A model generated the notes under the pieces. It had not been told where the DNA came from and made no database searches. It saw only the letters and a program-made list of their open reading frames with translations. The position numbers and the translations under genes are program-made. From Nesterenkonia ebinurensis (GTDB lineage Bacteria; Actinomycetota; Actinomycetes; Actinomycetales; Micrococcaceae), in the NCBI RefSeq assembly GCF_008711175.1, contig NZ_VWNF01000041.1, forward strand, positions 248,001-312,000: 64,000 nt of DNA, written 5' to 3'. Below, in pieces: positions 38,739 through 48,178 of this stretch (position 1 is the stretch's first letter; the number at the start of each line of letters is the position of its first letter).

Positions 38739-39848
38739 ATGAGTGCAGCATCCACTACTTCAACGACCATCCAGATCATCACTGCGAGCTTGCAGGACGA
38801 CGGGGCACACTCAAGCAATCAGCTGGCACCGAAGGTCAAAGCCGGCCAGCTGTTGCGGGTGCGTCGCGGCGTCTATGTAGAGGCCACCAGCTGGATCAGA
38901 GCACAGCCTTGGACCAGACACCGGATCGCGGTGGCAGCCACGGCCGCGGCAAGTGATCCGGTCTTCTGCCGAGAGACCGCCCTGCTGCTGCACAATGTCC
39001 CGCTGATCCGCGTTCCCACAGCCGTAACTGCTCGCACGCTGCAAGCCGGAGGCAGCAGAACCGTCAAACCACCTCCCTTGACTGGGCCGCTGAACGTCAA
39101 TCAGTTCCGCAGGCTGTATAGGCAACGGTTCCCCGGAGAGCCAGATGTGCATCCCAGCAGACTTCTCAACATCCCCACCAAGCTGCTGCACCCGCCGCTT
39201 TCGGAAGGCATCTCCCGAAAGCAGTCACTTGGGCAACTCCGCAGCGGCACCGTGGCACCGGCTGAGACACATACGACGCCGTTCCCAGAAGTCACTGTCC
39301 CTGGCCTCGGAACATACCGAGTCGAACCACTTGAGCTGGCCGTGGTGGACACCGTGAGTCGGATGCCCTTCGAGGACACAGTGGTCGCGCTTGACTGGAT
39401 CAAAGCGCAGCCGACTCTAGATTTAGAACCCTGGCTGGTCTACCTGAGCAACGGCAGATTACGCACCCGGTGGACCAATGCATGGGAGTTCGCCAGTCCC
39501 CTGAGCGAATCCCCCGGCGAGTCGAGGTCCCGGGCGCTGATCCACCGCATGGGGTTCAGCGCACCCTCCTTGCAGGTGCCGATCTCCTCGGATCGAGGCC
39601 AGGTGCGAGTCGACTTCTGCTGGGAGGGCGACAAGGTGATTGGGGAGTTCGACGGGCGCACTAAGTATGTTGACGAACAGATGCTCAACGGCCGGGATCC
39701 CGGTGAGGTGCTGTTTGCCGAGAAGCTGCGCGAAGATGCTCTGCGCCGGGCAGGGTGGACCGTTGTGCGCTGGACCTGGGATGACCTCAACAATCCCCAG
39801 CGCTTAGCAAAGTACCTCGCTGCTGCCGGGATCAGCCTCAGACAGTGA
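38739..39848 (+). CDS. AbiEi-like/DUF559-type endonuclease-fold protein
   Basis: About 369 residues from an ATG at 38739 (GAAGG lies 8 bases before it; 38724 is a weaker in-frame start). The N-terminal part has an AbiEi-antitoxin-like winged helix (APKVKAGQLLRVRRGVYVEA). The C-terminal part has a Vsr/DUF559 fold, SPGESRSRALIHRMGF ... VDFCWEGDKVIGEFDGRTKY ... LREDALRRAGWTVVRWTWDDL, with candidate active-site Glu/Asp. Such fused proteins are widespread in actinobacteria and lack a proven role. It lies just after repeat copy 1, and its 3' end overlaps the sigma pseudogene by 45 bp. Confidence 0.7.
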   Translation: MSAASTTSTTIQIITASLQDDGAHSSNQLAPKVKAGQLLRVRRGVYVEATSWIRAQPWTRHRIAVAATAAASDPVFCRETALLLHNVPLIRVPTAVTARTLQAGGSRTVKPPPLTGPLNVNQFRRLYRQRFPGEPDVHPSRLLNIPTKLLHPPLSEGISRKQSLGQLRSGTVAPAETHTTPFPEVTVPGLGTYRVEPLELAVVDTVSRMPFEDTVVALDWIKAQPTLDLEPWLVYLSNGRLRTRWTNAWEFASPLSESPGESRSRALIHRMGFSAPSLQVPISSDRGQVRVDFCWEGDKVIGEFDGRTKYVDEQMLNGRDPGEVLFAEKLREDALRRAGWTVVRWTWDDLNNPQRLAKYLAAAGISLRQ

Positions 39849-40733
39849 GCCTTCCCAGAGTGTGAGCTTGTCTGGGTTGCGCATAATCCAGATGCTGGCG
39901 ATCCCACGGGCGCCCGTCGCACAGGTCATCACCCCTGCGATCTGACCCTCTAAGAGCATCACCGCACCCAGTGCCCCCGGTGTCCTGGCCAGCTGGACTG
40001 TGGCATGCGGATACTTGGTGCGCAGTCCAATCAGAAGGCGAGAGACCCTCTCCAGTCCGACTACTGGACGGCGTGCCGCTGAGACCTTTCCTCCGCCGTC
40101 GCTTCGAACCACTACTGCCGGGTCGAGGCTCTTTGCCAAGCTGGCCAGATCGCCGGTCACACAGGCACTCACGAAAGCTCTGACGGCGTCGTCGTGCTCA
40201 ATCGGTGTTACCTGGTGACTCAGGAAGCTTTCCTGCAGGTGCCGGGTCGCGGTGCTGAACAGCTGGCGGCATGCTCCCGGAGTGCGCTGCAGTATCTCCG
40301 CGATCTCCGCATACGGCAGAGCAAAGGACTCTCGGAGCACATACACGGCGCGCTCGGCTGGAGTGAGCCGCTCGAGCAGAATCAGGATGGCCTGGGAGAC
40401 GTCATCCTGGATGACCACAGCATCGGCAGGGTCAGTGGCCATGCCAGAGGCAAAGTCCGACGCCGCCGGGATCGGCTCCGGAAGCCACTCACCGATGTAG
40501 TGCTCACGTTGAACTCTGGCGGATTTGAGATGGTCTAACGCGATTCGGGCGGTGACCCGCATCAGCCAGGCTCCCTGGTGACGAATGGACTGCTGCTCCT
40601 CGTCCGGCAGCTGGTAGAGCCGGGCAAAGCCTTACTGCACCACATCTTCGGCATCAACTACAGTGCCGAGCATCCGGTAGGCCAGTGCCCGCAGTCGAGG
40701 GCGCTCCGCTTCGATGTTCACAGTCCACATCAT
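39804..40733 (-). pseudogene. ECF41-type sigma factor with premature stop codon
   Basis: Reading from 40733, codon 34 is TAA at 40632-40634: DAEDVVQ-stop-GFARLYQLPDEE. A single G-to-T change from GAA would explain it, since the frame is otherwise intact and gives the expected VQEGFARLY. Downstream are region 4 (AERAVYVLRESFALPYAEIAEIL) and the three ECF41 hallmarks: WLPEP linker, DGGGKV in the C-terminal SnoaL-like extension, and NPDKL near the end. ECF41 factors control a neighbouring oxidoreductase or epimerase gene, here 40830-41573, divergent. The in-frame ATG at 40562 could yield a fragment lacking region 2, likely inactive. Confidence 0.85.
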
Positions 40734-40747
40734 GACAGAGTGCAAAC

Positions 40748-40775
40748 TGACATTCTGGCGGCCTGGATCGTCGTC
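40748..40775 (+). promoter_or_regulatory. Candidate ECF41 promoter of the oxidoreductase gene
   Basis: TGACATT (40748-40754) and CGTC (40772-40775, with another at 40769) lie 17 bp apart, 54 bp before the start codon. The known ECF41 consensus is TGTCACA with a CGTC -10; the -35 matches only partly. Confidence 0.4.
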
Positions 40776-40829
40776 TGTGCAGTAGGGGATCATGCCGTGC
40801 TGAGGAATGACTGACATAAGGAGTCTGAC

Positions 40830-41573
40830 GTGAGAATAGTTGTGATCGGCGGGACAGGAGTCGCAGGCAGTGCTGTGATGCGGCAGGGCCAGCGGCGCAA
40901 GCATGAGATGACTGCTGTTTCACGCGCCTCGGGAGTGGACGTGCTGAGAGGGACCGGGCTCGAGGAGGCCATGGCGACAGCGGATGCGGTAATCGACGTC
41001 AGCAGTATCAGGACATTGTCACAACGCCGAGCCACGCAGTTCTTCCGGACCGCAATGACCAACATCCTTGCGACTGCCACCCACGTGGAACTGCCGCACC
41101 TGGTCCGCCTGTCGATCATTGGAGTGGATCAGAACCCGCGAGGTTTCTACGCAGGTCAGCTTGCGTTGGAGCAGATGTGCGGAGACTCTGCGGTGCCGAG
41201 CACGGTACTCCGGGCCGCTCAGTTCCACGAGTTCGCCGCCCAGACGCTGCAGCGGGGCGCGGTCGGGCCGCTGGTGCTGGCTCCGCGAGCGCGGGTGCAG
41301 CCGATTGCAGCAAAGGAGGTCGGTGCGCGGTTGATAGAGCTTGCTGAGAATGGCCCCCAGGGGCGGGTGCGCGACTTAGCGGGGCCGCGGGAGGAGGAGC
41401 TCGGCGAGATGGCCCGAGACTATGCTCGGCGGACTGGGCGAGGCGGCCCAGTGGTGTCGGTGAGTTTGCCCATGGCGATGATGCGCGGTATGCGGCAGGG
41501 GCTGAACCTGCCAGGGTCTCACGCAGACCTGGGTGTCCAGACGTTTGCAGAGTGGCTCAGGGAGCTGCCATAG
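40830..41573 (+). CDS. NAD(P)-binding oxidoreductase, NmrA-like (ECF41 partner)
   Basis: A 247-residue short-chain-like protein. The nucleotide motif VVIGGTGVAGSAV is at residues 4-16, LVRLSIIGVDQNP and FYAGQLALEQ match the NmrA/atypical SDR subgroup, and the YxxxK motif is replaced. AAGGAG lies 7 bases before the GTG start. Its position opposite an ECF41 gene matches the known sigma/COE pairing (carboxymuconolactone decarboxylase, oxidoreductase or epimerase). With the sigma factor broken, its expression may be lost. Substrate unknown. Repeat copy 2 begins 8 bp after its stop. Confidence 0.8.
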   Translation: MRIVVIGGTGVAGSAVMRQGQRRKHEMTAVSRASGVDVLRGTGLEEAMATADAVIDVSSIRTLSQRRATQFFRTAMTNILATATHVELPHLVRLSIIGVDQNPRGFYAGQLALEQMCGDSAVPSTVLRAAQFHEFAAQTLQRGAVGPLVLAPRARVQPIAAKEVGARLIELAENGPQGRVRDLAGPREEELGEMARDYARRTGRGGPVVSVSLPMAMMRGMRQGLNLPGSHADLGVQTFAEWLRELP

Positions 41574-41580
41574 CGCACAA

Positions 41581-41647
41581 CTACACCGGGTTTTCACGTC
41601 TACACCGCTTTATAACCCCGTGCACTTGAGAAAAGTCGGTGTACTTG
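41581..41647. repeat. 67-bp dispersed repeat, copy 2
   Basis: It differs from 38562-38628 at three positions only. It sits 8 bp after the oxidoreductase stop, so the two copies flank a 2.95-kb segment in direct orientation. Confidence 0.85.
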
Positions 41648-41680
41648 GAGTGTGCTGGGCGGGCCAAAACCGGAGCGGAA

Positions 41681-41698
41681 CGTCCGTGACTACGGACG
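41681..41698. terminator. Hairpin between oxidoreductase and SDR genes
   Basis: CGTCCGT-GACT-ACGGACG is a perfect 7-bp stem with a 4-base loop, between convergent genes ending at 41573 and 41752. It may end transcription from either side; there is no strong U-tract. Confidence 0.45.
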
Positions 41699-41751
41699 AC
41701 GGGTTCTTGGTTCTTAAGGGCGCGTGAGGCTGGCCGAGGCAGCCTGCACGG

Positions 41752-42600
41752 CTAGAGGAAGAAGTCGGGGAGCAGCTCGGCGCTGGGATCCACCGCATAG
41801 TTGGTGAAGTCGGTGATCCCGGTGGCTTTGAGTACCTGCTCATCGGTGAGGAAGTTCCCGGATCCCAGGTCAGCCTCCCCGGTGATCAGGGCGGCGGCAG
41901 CCTCGGCCACGATTTCCGGCCTCCGAGCCCCGGGAACCAGGTTCTTTCCGCCTGGGATATTGCGCACTGCCTCGGTGGCGATCAGGGTGACCGGCCAGAG
42001 ACTGTTGACCATCACCGGCGCATCAGCCAGTTCAGCGGCCAGTCCGATGGTGGTCATCGACATGGCGTATTTGCTCATGGTGTAGCCCAGGTTCTTGGCG
42101 AACCATTTGGGGTCCAGGTTGATCGGCGGGGACAGGGTGAGGATCTTGGAGTCCCAACCGTCCTGCTGGGCGCTGGTACGCAGATGCGGGATCGCGGCCC
42201 TGGACAGGGCGAAGCTGCCGCGGGCATTGATGTCCTGCATCAGGTCGTAGCGCTTCATCTCCTGCTGCTCGGCCGGGCGCAGGTCGATGGCCGAGGCGTT
42301 GTTGACCACCACATCGATCCCGCCGAAACGCGCAGAAGCGGAATCCACAGCCCGGGCGATGTCCTCGTCATTGCGGATATCGCCGACTACGGCCAGACCC
42401 TGACCTCCAGCGGCCTCCACATCAGCCGCTGCGGTGTGCACCGTGCCGGGCAGAGTGGGATGCGGCTGATCGGTCTTGGCCAGCAGCACAATATTGGCTC
42501 CGGCCGCGGCCAGTTTCACCGCAATGGCATGGCCGATGCCGCGGCTGCCGCCGGAGATCAGAACGGTCTTGGAAGTCAGGGAGGCTGTGGTCTGCGTCAT
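41752..42600 (-). CDS. Short-chain dehydrogenase/reductase (HSDL2-like)
   Basis: A 282-residue SDR. The cofactor motif SGGSRGIGHAIA is at 16-27, NNAS follows, and the catalytic YTMSKYAMS contains Tyr and Lys. The pattern LSPPINLDPKWF before the Tyr, and a long insert after the cofactor domain, match the HSDL2/citronellol-dehydrogenase-like group. It uses NAD(P) and probably acts on an alcohol or 3-ketoacyl substrate. It is transcribed convergently to the oxidoreductase and divergently from accD. Confidence 0.82.
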   Translation of the reverse strand: MTQTTASLTSKTVLISGGSRGIGHAIAVKLAAAGANIVLLAKTDQPHPTLPGTVHTAAADVEAAGGQGLAVVGDIRNDEDIARAVDSASARFGGIDVVVNNASAIDLRPAEQQEMKRYDLMQDINARGSFALSRAAIPHLRTSAQQDGWDSKILTLSPPINLDPKWFAKNLGYTMSKYAMSMTTIGLAAELADAPVMVNSLWPVTLIATEAVRNIPGGKNLVPGARRPEIVAEAAAALITGEADLGSGNFLTDEQVLKATGITDFTNYAVDPSAELLPDFFL

Positions 42601-42717
42601 AACCCCTTAGCTTACTGACCAGTAGCTACTACCGCCACCAGCTGCAGGCAACAAGTCGAGGGCGATGTTGCGACTTTCCAGACGCAAAGGCCGGCACGGC
42701 TTTGTCAGCCGGGAGAG

Positions 42718-42805
42718 GAGCGCGGCGGAACCCATGACGTTAGGGTCACGCGCAATCGCGTAATCATGATGCGGGCCGCATCATGGCGAGGCGAGCGCGG
42801 CGGAA
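42718..42805. repeat. Palindrome cluster upstream of accD
   Basis: A perfect 10-bp-arm palindrome CATGATGCGG-G-CCGCATCATG (42765-42785) is flanked by two direct copies of GAGCGCGGCGGAA (42718-42730 and 42793-42805). ACGCG-CAAT-CGCGT lies nearby. No open frame or RNA gene is recognised in 42601-42982, so the 382 bp look regulatory or REP-like. Confidence 0.55.
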
Positions 42806-42892
42806 ACCGCGACATAGGCACCCGTGCAAACGCCTGGGCGTTGGTGCGGGCCATGTGGTGGCGCACGCGCCGCCGGGACCAGCGCCGAATTT

Positions 42893-42907
42893 TGTAGGGT
42901 CCCTACA
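42893..42907. promoter_or_regulatory. Operator-like palindrome before accD
   Basis: TGTAGGG-T-CCCTACA is a perfect 7-bp dyad 76 bp before the accD start. A related half-site TTTGTAGG recurs at about 42948-42955. It could bind a regulator of the carboxylase genes; I cannot name it. Confidence 0.5.
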
Positions 42908-42982
42908 TTAGGACGTCCCAGCATCCTCATTAGACTGTGCTTCAGTTTGTAGGACCTCGACGAAAGCGCGCCGTAGAACACC

Positions 42983-44584
42983 ATGGATGATTCCCCGCAG
43001 CCGATCCCGCGCCCCAAGACCACTGCCGATAAGCTGGCGGACTTCCGGGCCCGGCGCGATAAAACCCTGCACCCGGTCGGTGATGAGGCCATCGCCAAGC
43101 AGCACAACCGTGGTAAGCACACAGCGCGGGAGCGCGTCGAGATGCTGCTGGACGAGGACTCCTTTGTGGAGTTCGACGCCCTGGCTGTGCACCGCACTCA
43201 TGCCTTCGGGATGGAGAAGAAGAAGCTGCTGGGCGACGGGCTGGTCTCCGGCTATGGCACGGTGGAGGGGCGGCTGGTGGCTGTCTACTCCCAGGACTTC
43301 ACCGTGTTCGGCGGCTCTTTGAGCGCGGTCAATGGGGAGAAGATTGTCAAGGTTCAGGAATTCGCCGCTCGCAACGGCTGCCCGGTGATCGGCATCAATG
43401 ACGGCGGTGGGGCCCGCATCCAGGAGGGCGTGGCATCGCTGGCGATGTTCGCCGATATCTTCCGCAACAATGTGCACGCCTCCGGAGTGATCCCGCAGAT
43501 CACCCTGATCATGGGGCCTGCTGCCGGCGGGGCTGCCTACTCACCGGCGCTGAATGACTTCGTCATCATGGTGGACAAGACCTCCCATATGTTCATCACT
43601 GGCCCGGATGTCATCAAGTCGGTCACCGGTGAGGACGTGCAGATGGAGGAGCTCGGCGGGGCGCGGACCCATAACACCACCACCGGCACTGCCACCTATA
43701 TGGCTGCCGATGAGGCCGACGCCATCGAGTTCGCCAAGGAGCTGTTGGAGTTCCTGCCGCTGAACAACCTGGCCGAGGCCCCGGTAGAGCCCTTTGAGCC
43801 CCGGCCCAAGATTGAAGCTGAGGACGAGGCGCTGAACTCACTGGTCCCCGACTCCGCCTCCGCTCCCTATGACACAACCCAGCTGGTCGAACAGCTGCTG
43901 GATGACGGCTACTTCTTGCAGCTGCAGGCCCTCTATGCGCCCAACATCATCATCGGCTTCGGCCGGGTCGAGGGGCGCTCAGTGGGGGTGGTAGCCAACC
44001 AGCCCAGCCAGTTCGCCGGCACCCTGGACATTGCCGCATCCGAGAAGGCCGCCCGGTTTGTGCGGTTCTGCGATGCCTTCAACATCCCTGTGCTCACGCT
44101 GGTGGATGTGCCCGGGTTCCTGCCCGGCACCGACCAGGAATGGAGCGGAATCATCCGCCGCGGGGCCAAGCTGCTCTACGCCTATGCGGAGGCCACAGTG
44201 CCGAAGATCACAGTGATCACCCGCAAAGCCTTCGGCGGCGCCTACATTGTGATGGGCTCCAAAAAGCTGGGCGCGGACGTGAACCTGGCCTGGCCCACTG
44301 CCCAGATCGGGGTGATGGGAGCCCAGGGTGCGGTGAACATCCTCTACCGACGCGAGCTGGCCGCGATGGAGAAAGCCGGCGGGGATGTGCAGGCCCGGCG
44401 GGCTGAGCTGATCGAGGAGTACGAAGCCAAGCTACTGAATCCGTATCAGGCCGCTGAGCTGGGCTATATCGACGCGGTGATTGAACCGGCGGAGACCCGC
44501 TGGCAGATCGCCAAGGCATTGCGCGCCACGTATCACAAGCGCGAGCAGCTGCCCGCTAAGAAGCACGGGAACATTCCGTTATGA
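42983..44584 (+). CDS. accD: Acyl-CoA carboxylase carboxyltransferase (beta) subunit
   Basis: A 533-residue biotin-dependent carboxyltransferase that moves the carboxyl group from biotin to acetyl- or propionyl-CoA. The two crotonase-like halves hold [12 protein letters not shown] with [13 protein letters not shown] (N-half) and [15 protein letters not shown] with [12 protein letters not shown] (C-half), the acyl-CoA and biotin loops. Length is normal. Its stop overlaps accE by 4 bp. It belongs to the AccD5-like group by synteny with accE and maf. Confidence 0.95.
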   Translation: MDDSPQPIPRPKTTADKLADFRARRDKTLHPVGDEAIAKQHNRGKHTARERVEMLLDEDSFVEFDALAVHRTHAFGMEKKKLLGDGLVSGYGTVEGRLVAVYSQDFTVFGGSLSAVNGEKIVKVQEFAARNGCPVIGINDGGGARIQEGVASLAMFADIFRNNVHASGVIPQITLIMGPAAGGAAYSPALNDFVIMVDKTSHMFITGPDVIKSVTGEDVQMEELGGARTHNTTTGTATYMAADEADAIEFAKELLEFLPLNNLAEAPVEPFEPRPKIEAEDEALNSLVPDSASAPYDTTQLVEQLLDDGYFLQLQALYAPNIIIGFGRVEGRSVGVVANQPSQFAGTLDIAASEKAARFVRFCDAFNIPVLTLVDVPGFLPGTDQEWSGIIRRGAKLLYAYAEATVPKITVITRKAFGGAYIVMGSKKLGADVNLAWPTAQIGVMGAQGAVNILYRRELAAMEKAGGDVQARRAELIEEYEAKLLNPYQAAELGYIDAVIEPAETRWQIAKALRATYHKREQLPAKKHGNIPL

Positions 44585-44820
44585 GCGAGGATCTTCTGCC
44601 CGTGCGCGGCGCCGAGCTCACTGAGGAGGAGACTGCCGCAGTGGTGGCCGTGTTGGCCACCCTTGCCGCAGGGGAAACGGCGAATAACGACGACGCCGGC
44701 TCTACTGGGCCGGTCGACCGGACGATACAGCGTAAGCATCGGCTGCAGGGTTCTCAGCACGGACTCTGGGGCCGGCCCGGCCCCACCTCCTGGTACCAGG
44801 CCACCGGGGGTCTGCGATGA
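44581..44820 (+). CDS. accE: Acyl-CoA carboxylase epsilon subunit
   Basis: A 79-residue protein typical of actinobacterial AccE/PccE: an N-terminal helix ([20 protein letters not shown]) and a conserved tail [22 protein letters not shown]. It stabilises the alpha-beta complex. It overlaps accD (ATGA) and maf (ATGA). The middle is short and variable, as is usual. Confidence 0.85.
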   Translation: MSEDLLPVRGAELTEEETAAVVAVLATLAAGETANNDDAGSTGPVDRTIQRKHRLQGSQHGLWGRPGPTSWYQATGGLR

Positions 44821-45545
44821 GAGCGAGTTCCCAGCAGCCGCGTCTGATTCTGGCCTCAGCCTCTCCCAGCCGCAGGATGATCCTGAAAGAAGCCGGGTTG
44901 GAGTTCCAGGTGGTGGTCTCTGATGTGGATGAGCGCGGCGTCGTCGACTCTGCCGCCTCAGTCTCCGGTCCGCTGAGCCCGGCCGAGGAGGCTGAGCTGC
45001 TGGCCCGGGCCAAGGCCGAGGATGTGGCCACCAAGCCGGAGGCACGCGGTGCTTTGGTGCTGGGCTGTGATTCGGTGTTTGAGCTGGACGGCACTGCCTA
45101 CGGCAAGCCGTATGAAGTGGAGGTGGCGGTACAGCGCTGGCAGCAGATGCGCGGACACACCGGCATTCTGCACACCGGGCACTGGCTGGTGGACACTACT
45201 GAGACTCCTGACTCGCGGCGCGGGCGGTGGTCCGAACCCGGGCTGGAGTACATTCTGGGCTCAGCACCCACCGGGGAGACCCGCAACCTGCATTCAGCTG
45301 GGGAGACGGTCTCCTCCCAGGTGCACTTCGGCGCCCCCACCGATGAGCAGATCCGCGCCTATTGCCAGTCCGGGGAGCCGCTGCACTGCGCCGGGGCGTT
45401 CACCCTGGAGGGCGGGGCCGCGGAGTTCATCGATGCCGTGGACGGTGACCGCGAAGCAGTGATTGGGGTTTCTCCCGCAGCTCTGTGCCGTCTGCTGGAA
45501 CGACTGGACCACAGGTTAGAGAGTTTCAGAGGACCACAACCGTGA
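44817..45545 (+). CDS. maf: Maf-like nucleotide pyrophosphatase
   Basis: A 242-residue Maf protein that hydrolyses non-canonical or modified nucleoside triphosphates. [18 protein letters not shown] (residues 9-26) is the family signature, and [18 protein letters not shown] holds the catalytic Asp. It is encoded between accE and accA as in mycobacteria. A palindromic repeat (45544-45609) starts on its stop codon. An internal segment TRGAGGGPN-like in another frame is not used. Confidence 0.9.
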   Translation: MRASSQQPRLILASASPSRRMILKEAGLEFQVVVSDVDERGVVDSAASVSGPLSPAEEAELLARAKAEDVATKPEARGALVLGCDSVFELDGTAYGKPYEVEVAVQRWQQMRGHTGILHTGHWLVDTTETPDSRRGRWSEPGLEYILGSAPTGETRNLHSAGETVSSQVHFGAPTDEQIRAYCQSGEPLHCAGAFTLEGGAAEFIDAVDGDREAVIGVSPAALCRLLERLDHRLESFRGPQP

Positions 45546-45609
45546 GTGCGTGGTTTGTGCAGCGTTTCGGGGCCGAAGCCTGGCAAAGTGCTGCACAATT
45601 CATGCACTC
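45544..45609. repeat. 66-bp palindromic repeat, copy 1
   Basis: Inverted arms GAGTGC-N4-TTTGTGCAGC and GTGCTGCACA-N3-CATGCACTC enclose a variable centre of about 24 bases. A copy of exactly the same length is at 57509-57574 (49 of 66 identical, nearly all in the arms). It starts on the maf stop codon and ends 27 bp before the accA start, so it would form a hairpin in a maf-accA transcript. Confidence 0.85.
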
Positions 45610-45636
45610 AGCGAAGGAACGAGTGAAGGACTGAGA

Positions 45637-47424
45637 ATGACGGAGTTCAACAAGGTACTGATCGCCAACCGCGGGGAGATCGCGGTGCGGATCATTCGGG
45701 CTGCCCAGGATGAGGGCCTGTCCACGGTGGCGGTCTACGCTGAGCCTGACCGCCAGGCCGTGCATGTCAGCCTGGCCGATGAGGCTTACGCCCTGGGCGG
45801 GGATACTTCGGCCGACTCCTACCTGGTGATCGATAAGCTGCTGGCCGCCGCTGTGGCCACCGAGGCCGATGCTGTGCATCCCGGCTACGGGTTCCTTTCC
45901 GAGAACGCCGAGTTCGCCCGGTCGGTGATCGAAGCCGGGCTGGTCTGGATCGGGCCCAGCCCGGAAGCCATCGAGCTGCTCGGCGACAAGGTCTCCGCCC
46001 GTCAGCTGGCCGAGAAGGTGGGCGCCCCGCTGGCCCCGGGCACCAAGGAGCCGGTGAGCTCCGCCAAGGAGGTGCTGCGCTTCGCCGAGAAGCAGGGCCT
46101 GCCGATCGCTATCAAGGCCGCCCACGGCGGCGGCGGGCGCGGCATCAAGGTGGTGCGTGAGCATGAGGAAATCGTGGAGCTCTACGAGTCCGCCGTTCGC
46201 GAGGCCACTGCCGCCTTCGGCCGCGGCGAATGCTTCATCGAGAAGTTCCTGGACAAGCCCCGGCATGTGGAGACCCAGTGCCTGGCAGATCAGCACGGCC
46301 ATGTGGTCGTGGCCTCTACCCGTGACTGCTCCCTGCAGCGCCGGAATCAGAAGCTGGTAGAGGAGGCCCCAGCCCCCTTCCTGACCCGGGCGCAGAACCG
46401 GCAGCTGTACCGGGCCTCCAAGGCGATCCTCAAAGAGGCCGGCTATACCGGTGCCGGCACCTGCGAGTTCCTCATCGGAGCAGACGGCACCATCAGCTTC
46501 CTGGAGGTCAATACTCGGCTGCAGGTGGAGCACCCGGTGACCGAGGAGGTCACCGGCCTCGACCTGGTGCGCGAGCAGTTCCGGATCGCCCGTGGTGAGA
46601 AGCTCGGCTATGACGACCCCGCAGCACGGGGACACAGCCTTGAGTTCCGGATCAACGGCGAGGATCCCGGCCGCAGCTTCATGCCTGCCCCCGGCCGGCT
46701 GGAGAAGTTCGAGACTCCCACCGGGCCCGGGGTCCGGGTGGACTCTGGGGTCCGCGCCGGTGAGGCCATCTCCGGTGCCTTCGACTCCATGGTGGCCAAG
46801 CTGATCGTCACTGGGGCCGATCGCCGCCAGGCGCTGCAGCGGGCCAAGCGGGCACTGGCCGAGCTGAACATTGAGGGCATGCCCACAGTGATCCCCTTCC
46901 ACCGCAAGGTGGTGGAAGACCCCGCGTTCGCTCCGGAACTTCAGCAGCCGCGGGCCAGCAGGTTCACTGTGCACACCCGGTGGATCGAGACTGAGTTCGT
47001 CAATGACATCGCTCCGTTCAACGCACTGACTGCCCATCCCACCGGCGGTGACCAGGAGGGCCGCGAGGAAGTGGTGGTCGAGGTCAACGGCAAGCGGGTC
47101 ACGGTCAATGTTCCGGCCTCATTGGCGGCCGGGAAGCTGGTCGGCACCAACCAGGCTGGCCCTAAGAAGAAGCGCCGCAAACGCACTGCCGCGGCTGCGG
47201 CGGCCGGCGGGGATGACCTCAGCTCTCCCATGCAGGGCACTGTGGTGAAGGTCGCGGCGAAGAACGGTGCCAAGGTGGCCGAGGGTGACCTGGTGGTGGT
47301 ACTGGAGGCGATGAAGATGGAGCAGCCGATCACCGCGCATAAGGCCGGCAAGGTCAAGGGGCTGAGGGTGGAGAAAGGCACTTCCGTGAAGGCCGGCGAG
47401 GTGCTGGCGACTATCACCGACTGA
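45637..47424 (+). CDS. accA: Acyl-CoA carboxylase alpha subunit (biotin carboxylase + carrier)
   Basis: A 595-residue fusion. The biotin carboxylase part (1-450) begins [23 protein letters not shown], has the ATP-grasp loop [13 protein letters not shown] and [14 protein letters not shown]. The C-terminal carrier domain ends around residue 560 with the biotin attachment site [12 protein letters not shown]. The start at 45637 follows GAAGGA; the frame is open further into the repeat but that is not family-like. BirA (37620-38465) would biotinylate it. With AccD and AccE it makes malonyl- and/or methylmalonyl-CoA. Confidence 0.95.
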   Translation: MTEFNKVLIANRGEIAVRIIRAAQDEGLSTVAVYAEPDRQAVHVSLADEAYALGGDTSADSYLVIDKLLAAAVATEADAVHPGYGFLSENAEFARSVIEAGLVWIGPSPEAIELLGDKVSARQLAEKVGAPLAPGTKEPVSSAKEVLRFAEKQGLPIAIKAAHGGGGRGIKVVREHEEIVELYESAVREATAAFGRGECFIEKFLDKPRHVETQCLADQHGHVVVASTRDCSLQRRNQKLVEEAPAPFLTRAQNRQLYRASKAILKEAGYTGAGTCEFLIGADGTISFLEVNTRLQVEHPVTEEVTGLDLVREQFRIARGEKLGYDDPAARGHSLEFRINGEDPGRSFMPAPGRLEKFETPTGPGVRVDSGVRAGEAISGAFDSMVAKLIVTGADRRQALQRAKRALAELNIEGMPTVIPFHRKVVEDPAFAPELQQPRASRFTVHTRWIETEFVNDIAPFNALTAHPTGGDQEGREEVVVEVNGKRVTVNVPASLAAGKLVGTNQAGPKKKRRKRTAAAAAAGGDDLSSPMQGTVVKVAAKNGAKVAEGDLVVVLEAMKMEQPITAHKAGKVKGLRVEKGTSVKAGEVLATITD

Positions 47425-47440
47425 TCCGGCTCCGCGACGC

Positions 47441-48151
47441 TCAGTGCAGCCGGGCGCTGCGCCAACGGCGGTAGGCGGTGATCGTTAAGAGTACGACGAC
47501 GCCCCAGGCCAGCAGTACCGGCACCCCGGTCATAATGCCCGGTTCGGCAATGAAGGCCCCCACTGCCACCAGCGAGACCTGGCCGGGAATGATGGAGAGC
47601 AGGCTGGCGGGCACGTAGACCGCTGTGCGCACCCCGAAGGCACCGGCCCCGTAGTTCACCGGCCAGTAGGGCACTCCGGGCATCAGCCGCAGCATACAGA
47701 CCGCCTCGAAACCGGCGCTGGTGAGGTGCTCCTCCACTCGCGGCCGGTGTCGGCCCAGCATCCGCAGTACGGTCTTCTTGCCCAGTCCGCGGGCCAGCCA
47801 GTAGGCACCCCAGGCGCCCAAAAAGGCACCGATCACTGAGAGCACACTGCCGATGACAACACCGAAGAGGAAGCCGCCGGTCATGGCCATAATGGTCACT
47901 GGGATCGGGGTCAGGGCCACCACAGCGTAGAGCCCGGCGAAGACGAACCAGGCCGCCCAGCCGAAGCCTTCGATGGTCTCCTGCAGCTCCTCCGCCGGGG
48001 GAAGATCCACATTGAACAGCAGCCAGACCATGCCCAGCACCACCGCCACCAGGGCGGCGTTGCGCAGCGCGGCCATCCAGTGTGACTCCTCCGACTGGCC
48101 CGGCTTCTGGGGCTGGCCAGTCTCCGCGGCGTCGTTCTCTTCGCTGCTCAT
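47441..48151 (-). CDS. TVP38/TMEM64 (DedA-like) membrane protein
   Basis: A 236-residue membrane protein with a hydrophilic N-terminus, then about 5-6 hydrophobic helices. The SNARE-associated motif TPIPVTIMAMTGGFLFGVVIGS and the second motif RLMPGVPYWPVNYGAGAFGV are diagnostic. Family members move or scramble lipids or support membrane proteins; role here unknown. It ends 16 bp from accA convergently. Confidence 0.85.
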   Translation of the reverse strand: MSSEENDAAETGQPQKPGQSEESHWMAALRNAALVAVVLGMVWLLFNVDLPPAEELQETIEGFGWAAWFVFAGLYAVVALTPIPVTIMAMTGGFLFGVVIGSVLSVIGAFLGAWGAYWLARGLGKKTVLRMLGRHRPRVEEHLTSAGFEAVCMLRLMPGVPYWPVNYGAGAFGVRTAVYVPASLLSIIPGQVSLVAVGAFIAEPGIMTGVPVLLAWGVVVLLTITAYRRWRSARLH

Positions 48152-48178
48152 CCCGCCATGCTATCCCTGGCCGGAGGC

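Noticed and set aside
40632-40904. Separate 90-residue minus-strand gene
   Set aside because: Its C-terminus is the N-terminus of the ECF41 sigma factor, cut by the TAA codon; its own N-terminus is unlike any gene.
45550-45636. N-terminal extension of accA ([11 protein letters not shown]...)
   Set aside because: It is translated from the palindromic repeat; the biotin carboxylase family starts at MTEFNK with GAAGGA before it.
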